Source: Phycisphaerales bacterium (lineage in GTDB: Bacteria; Planctomycetota; Phycisphaerae; Tepidisphaerales; Tepidisphaeraceae). Taken from it: a DNA stretch of 5,221 nt. The notes beneath the pieces were generated by a model, which was not told where the DNA came from, searched no databases, and worked only from the letters and a program-made list of their open reading frames with translations. The DNA is taken from positions 1 through 5,221 of the forward strand of contig JAQGHP010000534.1 of assembly GCA_028288775.1 (NCBI GenBank). The letters run 5' to 3'. Shown piece by piece: positions 1 to 5,125 of this stretch (position 1 is its first letter; each line of letters opens with the position of its first letter). A program made the position numbers and the translations under genes.

Positions 1-49
1 TGTGGGCGGCAATGCCTATGTTGCGAATCTTGGAAAGGTCGCGTGCCAT
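1..49 (-). CDS. fusA: Elongation factor G, N-terminal fragment (runs off the left edge)
   Basis: Read on the minus strand from the ATG at 49-47, the sequence encodes MARDLSKIRNIGIAAH and then leaves the window. This is the characteristic start of translation elongation factor G, just before its P-loop (normally IDAGKTT, outside this window). EF-G is the cytoplasmic GTPase that drives ribosome translocation and, with ribosome recycling factor, subunit splitting. An AAGGGA Shine-Dalgarno-like sequence sits 7 nt before the ATG and supports this start. No rpsG or rpsL lies upstream within 1 kb, so the gene is not in a classic str operon arrangement here. Planctomycetes often carry several EF-G paralogues, and 16 residues cannot show which one this is. 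Other translational GTPases (LepA, TypA, tetracycline-resistance type) usually start differently. Confidence 0.85.
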   Translation of the reverse strand, partial: MARDLSKIRNIGIAAH

Positions 50-56
50 CTTGGTA

Positions 57-62
57 TCCCTT
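57..62 (-). promoter_or_regulatory. Ribosome binding site of fusA
   Basis: The minus strand reads AAGGGA, 7 nt before the EF-G ATG. It is a moderate match to AAGGAGG at normal spacing and fixes the start codon. Confidence 0.55.
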
Positions 63-80
63 TTCTAGCTTTCTTCTAAT

Positions 81-150
81 CCGTGGCCCGCAAGGGGGCG
101 ACCGATTGAAACACGAAATCCACGGCAGCCTTGATCGGCGTCTTCCGTGG
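81..150 (-). promoter_or_regulatory. Three alternately complementary hexamers in the fusA leader
   Basis: On the minus strand the order is CCACGG (150-145), CCGTGG (125-120), CCACGG (86-81). The middle copy can pair with either neighbour but not both, giving two mutually exclusive 6-bp stems, the second ending 31 nt before the fusA ATG. A short GCCC/GGGC hairpin (86-89 with 96-99) competes with the downstream stem. Such geometry is compatible with a leader switch, but 6-bp stems in GC-rich DNA can arise by chance. Confidence 0.25.
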
Positions 151-178
151 CAATCGTTGAATCCGTTTTGGGCGACAA

Positions 179-206
179 CCGTATCCTGAAAGAACCTCAG
201 GAACGG
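179..206 (-). other. Stem-loop in the fusA upstream region
   Basis: On the minus strand CCGT-TCCTGA pairs with TCAGGA-T-ACGG around a 7-nt loop: ten base pairs with one bulged T. It is a strong hairpin for RNA read toward fusA. The run after it (TTGTCGCC) is not a U tract, so it is a poor intrinsic terminator and more likely a structural part of a leader or small RNA. Confidence 0.4.
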
Positions 207-392
207 CCCCTGCGGGTTTGTTTACGCCGCCCGTTCATTCCGTTGCTATCCGGAGAAGCGGGCGGGTGGGCTTCGACTGTCGCTGACTCCGAAACCCGGG
301 GATCGCTCTGCCGAGCGTCCCTCCCGGCATGGTCGGCTTTCGCCGCCTTCCAGCTCATACCAACCTGCAGGGCCTCGGTCAGCATGAGCCAG

Positions 393-413
393 CTACTGTG
401 GCTCGATCTTCAC
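393..413 (-). CDS. Candidate six-residue leader peptide (MKIEPQ)
   Basis: A GTG codon at 413-411 on the minus strand is preceded by AAGGAG (424-419) with 5-nt spacing, the best Shine-Dalgarno sequence in the window. It opens a reading frame of six codons, MKIEPQ, ending in TAG. It lies about 20 nt after the predicted transcription start of the minus-strand promoter candidate and just before the GCTCAT/ATGAGC hairpin. That order (promoter, SD, very short ORF, hairpin) is typical of translation-coupled leaders. The peptide has no run of one amino acid that would suggest classical amino-acid attenuation. It may be fortuitous. Confidence 0.25.
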   Translation of the reverse strand: MKIEPQ

Positions 414-439
414 GGCTGCTCCTTCTAAAGAGGGCAAGT

Positions 440-467
440 AATGTAGCGACCACCTGAGAACCGTCAA
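440..467 (-). promoter_or_regulatory. Sigma-70-type promoter candidate pointing toward fusA
   Basis: On the minus strand TTGACG (467-462, 5/6 to consensus) is followed after 16 nt by TACATT (445-440, 4/6). Predicted transcription would start near 433 and run through the structured region toward fusA. Confidence 0.4.
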
Positions 468-544
468 GAGAAATACGTCATGGATTGCACTGAGTTTGCG
501 CCCGCCCATGTCCCAATTGCCCCACCCTTTACTTCTCTCGTGAG

Positions 545-793
545 TTACGAGCTATTGCCCTCATTGCGCATAAGTTCTTTTAGCAGAATGCCTTGTCGAT
601 CCATTCTGAATTCGCAATGGTCTTGCTCGAAAGCGCCAACTGTCGTTGCGATACCGGCGGCCTCTGGCTCTTCTGGGAAAAAGAGTTCCCAGCTTTCAAC
701 CCGGCAGGTTGCGTTGCAGCTTCCACCGCCTTCTACCGTACCACATATTGTATTTATCAAATTCGTTATGAAAAGTGCCTTTAAATCGGTCAA
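545..793 (-). CDS. Doubtful small hypothetical protein, 82 aa
   Basis: This frame is open on the minus strand from a stop at 802-800 to TAA at 547-545. The only long start is TTG (793-791), which lies inside the 10-bp tandem repeat and has no Shine-Dalgarno sequence. The predicted protein is mixed in composition and protein-like (for example VESWELFFPEEPEAAG in the middle and CEFRMDRQGILLKELM near the end), with four cysteines and no signal peptide or membrane segment. I do not recognise a family. The DNA here is about 48% GC, well below the flanking genes (about 70%), so codon usage differs from its neighbours. It could be a small acquired gene, a decayed remnant, or chance. The opposite strand of the same stretch is also open, which lowers confidence. 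Confidence 0.22.
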   Translation of the reverse strand: MTDLKALFITNLINTICGTVEGGGSCNATCRVESWELFFPEEPEAAGIATTVGAFEQDHCEFRMDRQGILLKELMRNEGNSS

Positions 794-820
794 AATCGGT
801 CAAAATCGGTCAAAACGGGT
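781..820. repeat. 10-bp tandem repeat, four units
   Basis: CAAAATCGGT occurs exactly twice (791-800, 801-810), flanked by two degenerate copies (TTAAATCGGT at 781-790, CAAAACGGGT at 811-820). The period of about one helical turn puts each TCGGTCA (TGACCGA on the other strand) on the same DNA face. On the minus strand each unit also reads TTGACC, a -35-like hexamer; the one at 793-788 lies 17 nt from a weak CATAAC. Two more TCGGTCA copies occur at 878-884 and 891-897. Confidence 0.8.
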
Positions 821-910
821 GACAAAACCGCTGCCGCGGGCTGGAAATGAGGGTGGCGGTTGCGCACGGCGGAGGCGTCGGTCAGGGGCATCGGTCAGGC
901 CTGATCGTCG

Positions 911-981
911 ATGCTGTATGCTGAGCGCCGAGCATGCCTGGGTTCTACTCAGCACTCAGCACTCGACGCTCGGCACTTCCT
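911..981. repeat. Degenerate heptamer repeats forming an inverted repeat
   Basis: The right part holds tandem 7-mers: ACTCAGC twice (947-960), ACTCGAC (961-967), GCTCGGC (968-974). The left part holds the complementary theme in 7-bp steps: ATGCTGT, ATGCTGA, GCGCCGA (911-931). The two halves fold back; 921-933 matches the reverse complement of 961-973 at 10 of 13 positions, and GCCGAGC (927-933) pairs perfectly with GCTCGGC (968-974) in an alternative register. It lies about 50 bp before the amidase start. It may be a dispersed intergenic repeat, a terminator for transcription entering from the left, or a slippage product. Confidence 0.6.
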
Positions 982-991
982 CCGGCGTGCG

Positions 992-1019
992 TTGCAATTC
1001 GGCTGACCTCGCCGACAAT
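992..1019 (+). promoter_or_regulatory. Weak promoter candidate for the amidase gene
   Basis: TTGCAA (992-997) and GACAAT (1014-1019) are separated by 16 nt, each 4/6 to the sigma-70 consensus. Transcription would start near 1026, only a few bases before the ATG, so the mRNA would be nearly leaderless. This fits the absence of a Shine-Dalgarno sequence. Confidence 0.28.
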
Positions 1020-1030
1020 CGCCCAATAAC

Positions 1031-1645
1031 ATGAGCCGCGGCCGCAAGTCAAAGTCTTCGCCTGCACGGTCGCGATGGCTGCCGGTCGCGTGGCTCATCG
1101 CTTTTTCGGCGCTGGTCGCGGCGGGCGTATTCGGGTGGCGGCATGAAAAACATGCGCCAAACGTCGTCCTCTATCAGGAGCCGGGCTGGACGCCGGCGGC
1201 CAAATCCGACCGGTGGAAGTGCATCGTCATTCACCACAGCGCGTCCGAAGAAGGCGGCGCGGAGCGCTTCGATGAATGGCATCGCAAAAAGGGGTGGGAT
1301 GAATTGGGGTATCACTTCGTCATCGGCAACGGCTCCGATACCGGCGACGGGCAGGTGGAGGTCGGCCCGCGATGGGGCAAGCAGAAATGGGGGGCGCACT
1401 GCAAGACGGATGATGAATATTACAACCAGCACGGCATCGGGATTTGCCTCGTCGGCAACTTCAACAACCATCCGCCGGACGCGAAGCAGATGCAGAGCCT
1501 TGCCCGGCTGGTGGCATTCCTGAGCCGGGAGTTTCAGATCCCGCCCTCCCGCATCTACACGCACGGCGGAGTCACCGGAAAAACCGAATGCCCGGGGAAA
1601 CAATTTAACCTGGAACTGCTGAAAGACAGAGTGAATGCGAAGTGA
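1031..1645 (+). CDS. Membrane-anchored N-acetylmuramoyl-L-alanine amidase (PGRP / Amidase_2 type)
   Basis: The 204-residue protein should cleave the amide bond between N-acetylmuramic acid and L-alanine in peptidoglycan, outside the cytoplasmic membrane. A basic N-terminus (residues 1-15) is followed by one hydrophobic segment (about 17-36), a signal anchor or uncleaved signal peptide. The zinc amidase domain covers about 60-200. Expected zinc ligands are visible: His68 in IHHSAS, His178 in YTHGG and Cys187 in TECPG. Tyr94 in GYHFVIG and Lys184 match Tyr46 and Lys128 of T7 lysozyme, so the site looks catalytically intact rather than a recognition-only PGRP. His123 in GAHC matches a conserved substrate-cleft position. 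No cell-wall-binding repeats are present. The ATG has no Shine-Dalgarno sequence. It lies 138 nt before the protease start on the same strand, with no clear terminator between. Role in wall turnover or muropeptide recycling is inferred. Confidence 0.88.
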   Translation: MSRGRKSKSSPARSRWLPVAWLIAFSALVAAGVFGWRHEKHAPNVVLYQEPGWTPAAKSDRWKCIVIHHSASEEGGAERFDEWHRKKGWDELGYHFVIGNGSDTGDGQVEVGPRWGKQKWGAHCKTDDEYYNQHGIGICLVGNFNNHPPDAKQMQSLARLVAFLSREFQIPPSRIYTHGGVTGKTECPGKQFNLELLKDRVNAK

Positions 1646-1689
1646 GGGAAAGGTCAGGATGAATATTGCGTGAATGCCGCTGATTTCCT

Positions 1690-1718
1690 TTGGAAACCGT
1701 GGCGAATTTCAGTATTCT
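1690..1718 (+). promoter_or_regulatory. Promoter candidate for the S8 protease gene
   Basis: TTGGAA (1690-1695) and TATTCT (1713-1718) are separated by exactly 17 nt, each 4/6 to consensus, in a locally AT-richer stretch between the amidase and protease. It would give a 5' leader of about 60 nt before the ATG at 1784. Confidence 0.35.
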
Positions 1719-1774
1719 GCAAAGCGGAGTCTGCTGTGGCGTATTGCAGTCTTCATCAGGAAAATGCAGCTTTC

Positions 1775-1778
1775 GGAG
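1775..1778 (+). promoter_or_regulatory. Ribosome binding site that fixes the protease start
   Basis: GGAG lies 5 nt before the ATG at 1784. This start gives a textbook signal peptide at once, whereas the upstream in-frame GTG at 1670 adds 38 residues of non-signal sequence and has no good SD. Confidence 0.6.
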
Positions 1779-1783
1779 CGGGA

Positions 1784-3358
1784 ATGAAACGCAATACTTG
1801 TGGCTTGCGCGGGAAATCGGCAATTCTTGCGGCGGCCGCCGCCTGGGCGCTGGCGGCCTCCATCGCCGCGGCGACGCCGCTCGATGATATCGGCGTGAAT
1901 CAACTGCGCGCGGTGGATCCCACGCTGACGGGGGCCGGGGTGTCGGTCGCGCAGGTTGAAGCAACCACTTATTTCAATCCCAACGATGCGACCGGCACGG
2001 CGCCGTACGACCCGCAGTATGACGCCAATAATTTCGAGATCGACCCCGCCATCTTCACCGCCAGCCCCATGCCCGTGATCACGTACGTGGGCAAACAGGG
2101 GACTTCGCCCACGACCGTCTATGACCCCACACTGCGATCGGCCCACGCGACGACGGTGGCGACGAATTTCGTCGGCACCACGACGGGCGCCGCGCCAGGT
2201 GTACCCGCGGTCGTCAACTACAACGCCAACTACTTCGTCAACAACGTCATCGCGACAAACGCCAACATCCAGTCGCCCCTCGCCCCCGCCAATGCCCCGG
2301 CGGTGAAGGTGGTGAACCAGAGCTTCATCTTCGACGGCTTAAGCGCCGCCGACACCGCGGCCGTCAATCAGGCCTATGACGATTACGTCGCGACGCACGG
2401 CACGATCATCGTCTCCGGAGTCGGCAACGGCGGCGGCCCGCAGTCGCCCGCCACCGCCTATAACAGCATCGCCGTCGGCGCGTACGGCGGGGCGAGCAGC
2501 GTCGGGCCAACGTCCGATGGGCGTTCCAAACCCGACATCACCGCGCCCGAATCGGCCACCAGTTTTTCCACGCCTTACGTCTCGGGCATCGCCGCGGTCA
2601 TGGTGCAGGCGGGCAACCTCGGCCGGGGCGGGCCGGGCACGCAGGCTGCGTCGGTCGATCCGCGGACGGTCAAGGCGCTACTGCTCAACGGCGCGGTGAA
2701 ACCCGCCGACTGGGCTCATACTCCCACGCAGCCACTCGATCCGCGATATGGCTCGGGGATCGTCAACGCCTATAACTCGTATCAGAATCTCGTCGCAGGT
2801 GAGAAGGCCGCTTCCGCCATCACCGCGGTTGGTCTCAACACCCCGTACGCCGCGCCCGCAGGCGGAAGTCCAGTAGGCCCCGCGGGGTGGAACCTCGGAT
2901 CGCTTACGAGCACCGCATCGACCGACGCCGCGGCCCACTACCTATTCAACTTCTCCACGCCCGGCGACACCTATTCGCTCACCAGCACGCTCACCTGGGA
3001 CCGCGCCGCCGGGGTCTCGGGTATCAATAACCTCGATCTCTTTCTCTACAACGAGGACACTGGCACGCTCGCCAACCTCACCACTGCCCAAAGCATTAGC
3101 GCGGTGGATAACGTCGAGCAGCTCGACATTTCCGGTCTCGCCCCCGGCCATTACGACCTGGAAGTCCTCAAGCACGGCGGGATGGCCGGCACCGCCAACG
3201 TCGCCAGCAACGACGAAACCTACGCCTTGGCCTTTACGACTTCCGTCACGCAGGGAACGCCCGAACCTTCCGGGATCATGACCCTCGGGTTTGTCGCAGC
3301 GGGAATGCTCCTGCGCCGTCGCGCCGCCAAAGTCCGCGCGGGCCGAGCCGTCGTTTAG
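1784..3358 (+). CDS. Secreted S8 (subtilisin-like) serine protease with PEP-CTERM sorting tail
   Basis: The 524-residue protein is exported. A signal peptide (about 1-30, basic start then an alanine-rich core) is followed directly by a subtilase fold (about 40-335). Visible landmarks: His121 in RSAHATTVA (the usual HGTHVA block), oxyanion Asn215 in SGVGN, and Ser260 in the block ATSFSTPYVSG (usual GTSMATPHVAG). At the first catalytic block, normally VAVIDTG, the sequence reads VSVAQVEA, with Glu59 where Asp is expected. There is no I9 propeptide between signal and catalytic domain. Residues about 365-487 form a beta-rich domain resembling the bacterial pre-peptidase C-terminal (PPC) type. The end (about 492-517) is a PEP-CTERM signal: TPEP, hydrophobic helix, then RRR, which implies processing by an exosortase encoded elsewhere and retention in the envelope. 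Substrate is unknown. Activity is likely but not certain, given the Asp-to-Glu change. Confidence 0.87.
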   Translation: MKRNTCGLRGKSAILAAAAAWALAASIAAATPLDDIGVNQLRAVDPTLTGAGVSVAQVEATTYFNPNDATGTAPYDPQYDANNFEIDPAIFTASPMPVITYVGKQGTSPTTVYDPTLRSAHATTVATNFVGTTTGAAPGVPAVVNYNANYFVNNVIATNANIQSPLAPANAPAVKVVNQSFIFDGLSAADTAAVNQAYDDYVATHGTIIVSGVGNGGGPQSPATAYNSIAVGAYGGASSVGPTSDGRSKPDITAPESATSFSTPYVSGIAAVMVQAGNLGRGGPGTQAASVDPRTVKALLLNGAVKPADWAHTPTQPLDPRYGSGIVNAYNSYQNLVAGEKAASAITAVGLNTPYAAPAGGSPVGPAGWNLGSLTSTASTDAAAHYLFNFSTPGDTYSLTSTLTWDRAAGVSGINNLDLFLYNEDTGTLANLTTAQSISAVDNVEQLDISGLAPGHYDLEVLKHGGMAGTANVASNDETYALAFTTSVTQGTPEPSGIMTLGFVAAGMLLRRRAAKVRAGRAVV

Positions 3359-3359
3359 C

Positions 3360-3414
3360 CGCCCCGCTTGCGGGGCGCTTCTCCGAGCGCTCCCGAGAGC
3401 GCCGCAAGCGGGGG
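3360..3414 (+). terminator. Large fold-back terminator after the protease gene
   Basis: One base after the stop codon, CGCCCCGC-TT-GCGGGGCG forms an 8-bp perfect palindrome (3360-3377). The same stretch is also the left arm of a larger structure: 3362-3379 pairs with 3398-3413 over 16 bp with a two-base bulge, around a loop containing the palindrome GAGCGCTC. The two folds are mutually exclusive. No true U tract follows (GTTTCGG on plus). It is probably the end of the protease transcript and could act in both directions. Confidence 0.6.
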
Positions 3415-3422
3415 TTTCGGAA

Positions 3423-3546
3423 CCTCCATCGTGACATGGGCGTCCCGCCCATGCCCGGTGCGTGCGGAGTCAAAATGTCCGGAAACCAACGGGATTCAAA
3501 TCATCATGTCGCCAGCACGGGCGGGACGCCCGTGTCACGATGGAGG
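3423..3546. repeat. Paired-hairpin intergenic repeat, copy 1
   Basis: Two 32-bp arms (3423-3454 and 3515-3546) are inverted copies of each other with two differences. Each arm contains its own perfect 8-bp hairpin with a three-base spacer: CATGGGCG-TCC-CGCCCATG (3435-3453) and CACGGGCG-GGA-CGCCCGTG (3516-3534). The hairpin centres are 81 bp apart. The interior includes GCGTG (3461 region) and GGAAACC (3481-3487), which recur at matching offsets in the repeat at the right end of the window. No ORF of substance lies in it. The layout resembles a BIME, two inverted REP units forming one element; the repeat-family reading is inferred. Confidence 0.85.
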
Positions 3547-3639
3547 CCCTGAAACCGCTTCCAAACGGCGGAGCTCGATCGGGCTTAGGGATCCACTCTT
3601 GAACATGGAACCCTTAAACCCTCTCGGCCCGCTTCCGGG

Positions 3640-3645
3640 TACACT
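3640..3645 (+). promoter_or_regulatory. -10-like box just before the transporter start
   Basis: TACACT (4/6) ends 9 nt before the ATG at 3655. No good -35 lies 17 nt upstream. If used, transcription would begin about 2-3 nt before the start codon, giving a leaderless mRNA; no Shine-Dalgarno sequence is present in this spacer. Confidence 0.22.
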
Positions 3646-3654
3646 TCTCCGCTG

Positions 3655-5073
3655 ATGCCGCAAGCAGATCCCACCGCGCAAAGCGCCGTGCCCCTCCCGC
3701 TCGCCCGCGGCGCCCGGCCGACGCACGTGCGGTACGCGGTGATGGGGTTTCTGTGTGTCCTATCCTTTCTCACCTACTTCGACCGCGTCTGCATCATGCG
3801 GGTGCAGGAGAACGTGCAGCGCGACCTGCAGATAACCGATCGTCAGATGGGCTGGGTCTTCGGCGCGTTCTGGCTGGCGTACGCGGTGTTTGAAATCCCC
3901 ACCGGCTGGTGGGGCGACCGCTTCGGCTCCCGCCGCACGCTCACCCGCATCGTGCTCGCGTGGTCACTGTTCACCGCCCTCTCAGGCTGTGCGACCGGGT
4001 TCTTCTCGCTACTCGCCTTCCGCTTCCTTTTCGGCGTGGGCGAAGCGGGCGCGTACCCCAACATCGCACGGGTGCAATCGCGCTGGCTGCCCGCCGATGC
4101 ACAGGCGCGGGCGGGTGGATTGCTCTGGCTCGTGGCGCGCTGGGGCGGCGCGCTCTCCCCCCTGCTCTTCGGCAGTTTGCTGCGGCTGTTCGATTCGCCG
4201 GGCACGCGATCGCTGCTCACGCATCTGCCTGCCCTCGGCTTCCTCGGGCATCTGCCGGCCTGGCGTCTCGGGTTTCTCACGTGCGGTCTCGCGGGTATCG
4301 GCTGGGTCGCGCTCTTCTACCCGTGGTTCCGCGACGACCCCGCGGAAAGGGCCTCCGTCAACGCCGCGGAGCTTGAGCTTCTCCGGTCGAACAAGCCGCA
4401 GCGCGAAGCCTCGCACCGCGCCGAGGCGCGGGTCTGGTCGGCGCTCTTCTCCAGCCCGAGCCTCTGGGGACTGGCGATGTTTTACGTTTTCGGCAGCTTC
4501 GGCTGGTCCTTCTTCGTGACGTGGATGCCAAAATACCTGCTCCAAGCCCATAACATCGACTACGCAAAATCCGAATGGATGAGCGCCCTGCCGCTGCTGA
4601 GCGGCGGGGCCGCCTGCCTCGCGGGCGGATGGATTTCCGACGCCATCGTCCGCGTCACCGGCCGCAAGCGGCTTGGCCGCGCCGCGTTCCTCATCGCCGG
4701 CCGTGTCGTCGCCGCCGCGGCGATTTTCGCCGTCCCCCACGTCCGCACGACCCACCAGGCCGTGGCCCTGATGTGCATCTCGATGGCCGCTTTCGACCTC
4801 GGGCAGGCCCCCGCCTGGGCCGCGATCATCGAAGTCGGCGGCGCATTCGCCGGCATCGCGGCGGGGTTCGTCAACACCTTGGGCAACTTCGGCGGCAACT
4901 TCGTGCAACCGGTCGTCGGCGCACAAATCTTCAGCCGCTGGGGCTGGCCCACGCTCTTCGCCGCGTACGCGGCGAGTTATCTGATCTCCGGCGCAATGTG
5001 GTTGCTGGTCAATCCGGAGCAGCGGTTTTATCGGGAAGACACAACCCCGCGGGGGTTTGAAGTCGTCGTTTGA
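3655..5073 (+). CDS. MFS transporter, anion:cation symporter (ACS) type
   Basis: The 472-residue inner-membrane protein has about 12 hydrophobic helices: roughly 26-45, 65-85, 97-115, 117-135, 153-177, 204-224, 270-290, 307-326, 344-361, 367-390, 397-420 and 430-452. The MFS signature motif A lies between helices 2 and 3 (GWWGDRFGSRRTL, 84-96), with a weaker half-repeat between 8 and 9 (GGWISDAIVRVTGRKR, 324-339). RFLFGVGEAGAYPN in helix 4 (123-136) and FRDDPAE after helix 6 (225-231) are typical of the ACS family, whose members import hexuronates, glucarate, sialic acid or phosphate and organic anions with H+ or Na+. The loop between helices 5 and 6 is longer than usual (about 178-202). No sugar-acid enzymes are adjacent, so the substrate cannot be called. 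The start has no Shine-Dalgarno sequence; the N-terminal 22 residues are hydrophilic, so a slightly later start is possible. Confidence 0.9.
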   Translation: MPQADPTAQSAVPLPLARGARPTHVRYAVMGFLCVLSFLTYFDRVCIMRVQENVQRDLQITDRQMGWVFGAFWLAYAVFEIPTGWWGDRFGSRRTLTRIVLAWSLFTALSGCATGFFSLLAFRFLFGVGEAGAYPNIARVQSRWLPADAQARAGGLLWLVARWGGALSPLLFGSLLRLFDSPGTRSLLTHLPALGFLGHLPAWRLGFLTCGLAGIGWVALFYPWFRDDPAERASVNAAELELLRSNKPQREASHRAEARVWSALFSSPSLWGLAMFYVFGSFGWSFFVTWMPKYLLQAHNIDYAKSEWMSALPLLSGGAACLAGGWISDAIVRVTGRKRLGRAAFLIAGRVVAAAAIFAVPHVRTTHQAVALMCISMAAFDLGQAPAWAAIIEVGGAFAGIAAGFVNTLGNFGGNFVQPVVGAQIFSRWGWPTLFAAYAASYLISGAMWLLVNPEQRFYREDTTPRGFEVVV

Positions 5074-5078
5074 CCGTC

Positions 5079-5091
5079 GCCCCCCCGGGGC
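5079..5091 (+). terminator. Weak hairpin after the transporter gene
   Basis: GCCCC-CCC-GGGGC forms a 5-bp GC stem six bases after the stop codon, without a U tract. It may help end the transcript; the following hairpin at 5126-5144 is stronger. Confidence 0.25.
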
Positions 5092-5125
5092 TTCGGACTC
5101 TGAATTACGACCCGCTTAATTGTGG

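Larger units (their letters stand above)
179..433 (-). ncRNA. Candidate structured RNA (long fusA leader or separate small RNA)
   Basis: Downstream of the minus-strand promoter candidate, several compact hairpins follow in order on the minus strand. GCTCAT/ATGAGC closes a 25-nt interior that itself contains GACC/GGTT (plus positions 353-389). CGGC-GAAA-GCCG is a GNRA-type tetraloop hairpin (334-345). A 9-bp stem with one bulge and a four-base loop spans 299-321, and the 10-bp bulged stem lies at 179-206. No convincing conserved ORF covers this stretch on either strand. I looked for landmarks of RNase P RNA, tmRNA, SRP RNA and the cobalamin riboswitch and saw none. Whether transcription stops near 179 or continues into fusA as a leader of about 385 nt cannot be read from the sequence. 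The 3' end given is the last strong hairpin, not a mapped end. Confidence 0.3.

Noticed and set aside
147..428. Plus-strand open frame of 93 codons
   Set aside because: It lies opposite the structured leader of fusA, starts at a GTG without SD, and looks like a GC-driven chance frame.
405..430. SRP RNA-like GAAGGAGCAGCC on the minus strand
   Set aside because: It resembles the SRP helix 8 segment GGAAGGNAGCAGCC, but the required partner segment (GTCAGG with the GGAA loop) is missing. It is better explained as an SD plus flanks.
781..981. Possible CRISPR-like array
   Set aside because: The repeat units are 7 or 10 bp with no unique spacers of 30-40 bp and no cas genes nearby.
480..1034. Plus-strand open frame of 184 codons ending over the amidase start
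   Set aside because: It crosses the 10-bp and 7-bp repeats, has no Shine-Dalgarno sequence, and the translation has low-complexity arginine-rich stretches with no recognisable domain. Its ATGA overlap with the amidase start is probably accidental.
1670..1783. Upstream GTG start for the protease (562 residues)
   Set aside because: The extension would bury the signal peptide behind 38 residues, overlaps the promoter candidate, and lacks an SD. The ATG at 1784 has GGAG and begins a normal signal peptide.
3368..3655. Plus-strand frame of 95 codons between protease and transporter
   Set aside because: It runs through the terminator and the inverted repeat, and its sequence is explained by those structures.
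4009..4926. Long antisense frame of 305 codons within the transporter gene
   Set aside because: The translation is rich in R, E, G and A with no domain, as expected opposite a high-GC gene. The plus-strand MFS reading is clear.
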